NCBI GenBank assembly: GCA_963920525.1
Contig: OY986436.1
Span: 31,041,574-31,105,573, forward strand
DNA: 64,000 nucleotides
From: Dichetophora obliterata
Lineage: Eukaryota; Arthropoda; Insecta; Diptera; Sciomyzidae
Direction of reading: 5' to 3'
Shown here: piece by piece, positions 59,701 through 64,000 of the stretch
How the letters are laid out: every line of letters starts with the position of its first letter
How positions within the stretch are numbered: position 1 is the stretch's first letter
Notes under the pieces: model-generated
The model's input: only the letters and a program-made list of their open reading frames with translations
Database searches by the model: none
What the model was told of the DNA's origin: nothing
Program-made: the position numbers and the translations under genes

Positions 59701-61030
59701 ATCATAAAACCAATTAAACTAAAAATGAGCCCATAACCACAGCTTCATTTTTTTTTAAGAATTATCTATAAATGCAAGCTTTGATTTTTCTGTTTCTAAA
59801 AGGCATTTATGAATTATGTAAACAGTAAATGTTTGCTTTAAACGAATTTACTTGAAAATGTTTTTACTAGTCTGTGAGAAATAAATTGTCCGAACTAAAG
59901 AACATAAGTATTTATTTGACATTTATTATAAGAGGAGTAAAGTTTCTCTGGCTAATGGCAAATTTATTGCCTTCAGCATTTTAAAAATTTTGTTATTTTT
60001 GCGTTAATTTCATTGCATTTTGTAGAGTTACCACATTTTTAAGCACATAATTTAACATGCACACACACATTCACACAAAAAGGGAAAAATGAAATTACAA
60101 CATTTAGTTGAATAAAACGTGGCCACTTAATTATCATGCAAGCGAACAACATGAAGCCAAGCAGAATAACAATTTTAAGAATTGCAACAACAAACATAAA
60201 TGCCAACAATAGCAGCAAACGGAAACAACACAACAACAATAAAAACAACAAGAGCAGGAAACAGCACAAAAAAGCTTAGCACAAGAGCTTTATACACAGA
60301 AGCATATAAAAAATTTAAAAACACAAGCTCAAAGCAGCGAAAAAGTAAAAGTGCAGCACTTATTGTATTAGTGGAATGGAAAGAGTGGCTGGAGGCGGGG
60401 AAGACGTAAATATATGTAATGGGAAGAAAACAAAGGAATGGGTAAGATGTGTGAACAGATGAAGAAAAGCTTAGGGGAGGAAGCAAGCGTTGAAGAAGCT
60501 CAAGCTAGCAATATTTTTCTTTTTCTGATTTTTGTAAACACTTCCCCTAATTTCTCACACTGCAAACATACGCACACACACACATACACATTCAAATATC
60601 CTTTAAACACACACAGTAACAAGAACGTGCTGTAGTGGAATGAAACGCCAAAGGAAACTGTTTATTTTTTTTACACATTTTCCGTGCGGAAACAGAGTCA
60701 GAAAAAAAAGACTTAAAATGCACTTGTGTGTGCATGCATATGCATGTGTGGGTGAATGCAAGTGGCGGTGTATGTATGTGATAATGCATTACAGCCTGTA
60801 TGTTGGCGTATGCACACATGTGTAACGAAAAAACATGGAAAAAAATACATAAAGTAAACATAAAAGAAAAAAAAAAAAGAAAACAAAAATGTAGGTAAAG
60901 TAATAAATTATTTATTTTAAAGATTTTGTTGCAACTTAAAGTGGCAACGCCACACAGTCCAACGATGCCATATAACGCGTAGACAAATATAGGAAGAGGT
61001 ACCGTTGAATCATGTTATTTTGCTAAAATA
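59701..61030. other. non-coding stretch with CA/GT-rich patches
   Basis: Contains AACAAC-rich (60180-60260) and CA-rich (about 60565-60610) simple sequence. The frames here are low-complexity and not credible genes. Confidence 0.4.
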
Positions 61031-62316
61031 TGTTTATTTTTTTTTGTTTTATATTTTGTATTTTTTAAATTAGTTTTTTTATTTTTTATTTTTATTTTGT
61101 TTTTGTATGTTGTAGTTTGGATTTTGTTTTATGTATTATGTATTATGTATTATGTATTTTGTATTTTTTAGTTTTTAGTTTTTAGTTTTTAGTTTCTATT
61201 TTTATTTTTTATTTTTTATTATATATTTTTTATTTTTAATTTTTTATTTTTAATTTTTTATTTTTAATTTTTTATTTTTTATTGTTTATTGTTTATTGTT
61301 TATTGTTTATTGTTTATTGTTTATTGTTTATTGTTTATTGTTTATTGTTTATTGTTTATTGTTTATTGTTTATTGTTTATTGTTTATTGTTTATTGTTTA
61401 TTGTTTATTGTTTATTGTTTATTGTTTATTGTTTATTGTTTATTGTTTATTGTTTATTGTTTATTGTTTATTGTTTATTGTTTATTGTTTATTGTTTATT
61501 GTTTATTGTTTATTGTTTATTGTTTATTGTTTATTGTTTATTGTTTATTGTTTATTGTTTATTGTTTATTGTTTATTGTTTATTGTTTATTGTTTATTGT
61601 TTATTGTTTATTGTTTATTGTTTATTGTTTATTGTTTATTGTTTATTGTTTATTGTTTATTGTTTATTGTTTATTGTTTATTGTTTATTGTTTATTGTTT
61701 ATTGTTTATTGTTTATTAATTATTGTTTATTGTTTATTGTTTATTGTTTATTGTTTATTGTTTATTGTTTATTGTTTATTGTTTATTGTTTATTGTTTAT
61801 TGTTTATTGTTTATTGTTTATTTTTTATTTTTTATTTTTTATTTTTTATTTTTTATTTTTTATTTGTTATTTATTATTTTTTATTTTTTATTTTTTTTTT
61901 TATTTTTTATTTTTTATTTTTTATTTTTTATTTTTTATTTTTTATTTTTTATTTTTTATTTTTTATTTTTTATTTTTTATTTTTTATTTTTTATTTTTTA
62001 TTTTTTATTTTTTATTTTTAATTTTTAATTTTTTATTTTTTATTTTTTATTTTTTATTTTTTATTTTTTATTTTTTATTTTTTATTTTTTATTTTTATTT
62101 TTATTTTTATTTTTATTTTTATTTTTATTTTTATTTTTATTTTTATTTTTATTTTTATTTTTATTTTTATTTTTATTTTTATTTTTATTTTTATTTTTAT
62201 TTTTATTTTTATTTTTATTTTTATTTTTATTTTTATTTTTATTTTTATTTTTATTTTTATTTTTATTTTTATTTTTATTTTTATTTTTATTTTTATTTTT
62301 ATTTTTATTTTTATTT

Positions 62317-62351
<35 letters not shown>

Positions 62352-62560
62352 GTATTATGAATTTTGAATTTCTTATTTTTATTTATTCCTTTTTATTTTG
62401 TATTTTGAATTTTGTGTTTTGTATTTTGTATTTTTTTATTTTTATTTATTTTTATATTTATTTTATTATGTTTGTGGTAGTTTGTTTTTGTATTTTGTGT
62501 TTTGTATTTTGTATATTTTTTTATTTTTTTTTATTTTCCATGTTTATCTTAGTTTGTCTT
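61031..62560 (+). repeat. composite AT-rich satellite: heptamers turning into hexamers
   Basis: After a ramp of changing short units (61031-61280: TATTATG, TAGTTTT, TTTATTTT-like), a (ATTGTTT) heptamer array of about 76 units runs from 61281 to about 61820, with one variant unit near 61717. It is followed by (ATTTTTT) heptamers to about 62090, then (ATTTTT) hexamers to about 62311, then a decaying ramp to about 62560. The frames through it (FIVYCLL and FLFFIFY or FYFYFY repeats) are artefacts. Confidence 0.95.
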
Positions 62561-64000
62561 TTTAAAGGTATAAACGATTAAGTCAACCAATTTTCAAAAC
62601 TTTTAATTTACTTAATATTTTCTACTTACACACAAATGTGTGCCTTTGAGGATATCAAAAGCATTTGCCTCATATCATAAACTACAAATAAATATTAACT
62701 TAGTTAATTAAAATACGCTGACAGTATCAATTACAATATTTAATGGTCTCTAGAGAGCTGCAGCTGTATGAGTGCATAAACATAAAGAAGTTCGGGTCCA
62801 AGGGTGTACTTGTATTTGTGTGTGTGAGTGAGTGTATGTATGTGCGTAATAAAAGCAGTCGTGTAATTTGATCTACATATGAGTTTCTTTGTTTATGTCT
62901 ATTTATGCTCTCATTTTTTATGCTATCAAGCATACAAATTTAAAATCATAACTTAAATATGAAAAAACTAGCGCAAAAATTTAATGTAAGCTATAAATGC
63001 AGCATCATCAACAACAAAAAACTTGCCTATTATTCATACGTTAGCAGCTGATTAGTTATGCACTGAATGGGCAGCGCTTTAATATGCAATGTAGACCCAT
63101 TTAAAAAAAAACATTAAGCAATTGTGGATTCCATTGCAAATAAATGTTTATACTTATGGCAGTAGCAAAATTTCATTCATGCTGTTGTGTTTTTTCACAT
63201 TCATATGTCTGTATATTGGCAAATATAATTTGAAAATTACACTTGTACGCCAATGAGTTGAAGCTGTTATGTTGTTGCTACAATAACATAAAACTGCAGC
63301 AATATTATTAACATGAAATTCATTTTAGTATTCTGAATTCTCGAAATTGTATGTCCTTTTTTTCTTAGAATTGATATTGATGCCTGAATGGAGTGTATCA
63401 TTGTTTGGTTACTTTTTAATTATCAACATTCTTTGATTTTCAGTAATATGTACCAAAATCAACCGCAATAATTCAAACAATTAGTGTTACAAGTTATTTT
63501 TAGAACTTAAAATATTTATGAGGATTTGTTTTCGAATTTTTAAAGCGAATGAAATTTTATTCAGAAAAGCTTTTAATTTCACTTCGTTGCAAACACAAAA
63601 TATTAAAATTTAATTTAAAAATTCTTTGAATTACAGCAATAAACCGCAATAAAACAAACAACTAGTTTAACAAATTTATTCAAAACTTAAAAAATTTAGA
63701 AAGATATGTTTGCGAAACATATAAATTGAATGCCTTTTTATTTAATATTTATTTGAATATAATAAGCTTTTTATTGTGCTTCATTGAAAAATTTCAGCAA
63801 AAATACAAAATAGGTCAGAATATTCAAATTCACTTTGTATTTAACACATACATTTACATGAAAAGTTTAATAATAGCCAAATATTATAAAATATAGAATC
63901 TTATTGCCGGATGTTGTTCTGATCATGTCAGTCACAAATATTACTATTAAGTTAGTCACAGAACTAAAGTAAAGATGTTCTATTCTGGAAGGTTTCCTTA
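62561..64000. other. non-coding stretch
   Basis: No gene. A GT-rich simple run lies at 62815-62850 and a diverged tandem duplication at 63463-63830. Confidence 0.4.
63463..63830 (+). repeat. diverged tandem duplication, 181-bp offset
   Basis: The block from CCGCAATAATTCAAACAA (63463) recurs from CCGCAATAAAACAAACAA (63644). Both continue with ACAA..TTATT, AACTTAAAA.ATTTA and GAATG at matching spacing. Non-coding. Confidence 0.6.

Noticed and set aside
61281..61820. Telomere-like TTTATTG array
   Set aside because: Most insects use TTAGG, Diptera lack it altogether, and the array grades into other A/T units; satellite slippage explains it.
61282..62581. Long open frames of up to 430 codons (FIVYCLL / FYFYFY repeats)
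   Set aside because: They are translations of a short-unit satellite; a heptamer read in three frames stays open by chance. No start context, domain or codon signal.

Overview
This is eukaryotic, AT-rich, insect-type DNA, most likely from a higher fly and probably a tephritid fruit fly (Bactrocera-like). The reasons are a two-exon CYP6 cytochrome P450 gene, mariner, Tc1, hAT, Jockey-like LINE and Ty3/Gypsy remnants, and a tRNA-derived SINE (36330-36657) resembling a repeat common in tephritid introns. The family placement is inference from memory of these repeats; Diptera itself is much safer. No prokaryotic gene, operon, rRNA, true tRNA gene or CRISPR array is present.

Only one host gene is supported. 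It is a CYP6 (CYP6A-like) P450 on the minus strand, with exon 1 at 25533-26613 and exon 2 at 17963-18378. The phase-1 intron of 7154 bp splits the glutamate codon of the K-helix ExxR motif. The joined product is 498 aa with all expected P450 motifs. The intron is filled with inverted-repeat elements and other repeats.

Everything else is mobile-element or non-coding DNA. Region 1-5.3 kb: a LINE reverse-transcriptase scrap, then a long inverted-repeat element whose left arm is split by a decayed hAT transposon; the intact right arm shows the empty site. Region 7.8-11.3 kb: a mariner with an almost complete transposase, an internally deleted Tc1/mariner-type element and an internally deleted hAT, side by side. 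Region 12.4-17 kb: tRNA-like SINE pieces, a roughly 400-bp duplication whose GTT tract grew from 7 to 34 units, and a foldback element. Region 18.4-25.5 kb is the P450 intron, with a 1.7-kb inverted-repeat element, a near-perfect 71-bp hairpin and a second foldback copy. Region 28-34.2 kb: a hAT with long AATC-rich arms, nested MITE-like elements, and another hAT inserted in a LINE. Region 36-42.7 kb: the SINE, a small foldback, a hAT scrap and a LINE with one nonsense codon. Region 46-51.5 kb: tandem repeats, an inverted-repeat element with roughly 190-bp arms, and a hAT with perfect 8-bp target duplications containing a MITE. Region 52.6-59.7 kb: a SINE, then a LINE endonuclease domain split by a Gypsy-type retrotransposon that is itself hit by two MITEs, followed by LINE RNase H, Tc1 and LINE RT scraps. 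Region 61-62.6 kb is a heptamer-to-hexamer satellite of about 1.5 kb.

The window reads as one detoxification-type P450 embedded in a transposon graveyard. Insertion order can be read directly from target duplications and restored reading frames. I see no convincing new protein system. The most unusual signals are the inverted-repeat structures (possible hairpin-RNA sources), the nested-insertion stratigraphy and the composite satellite.
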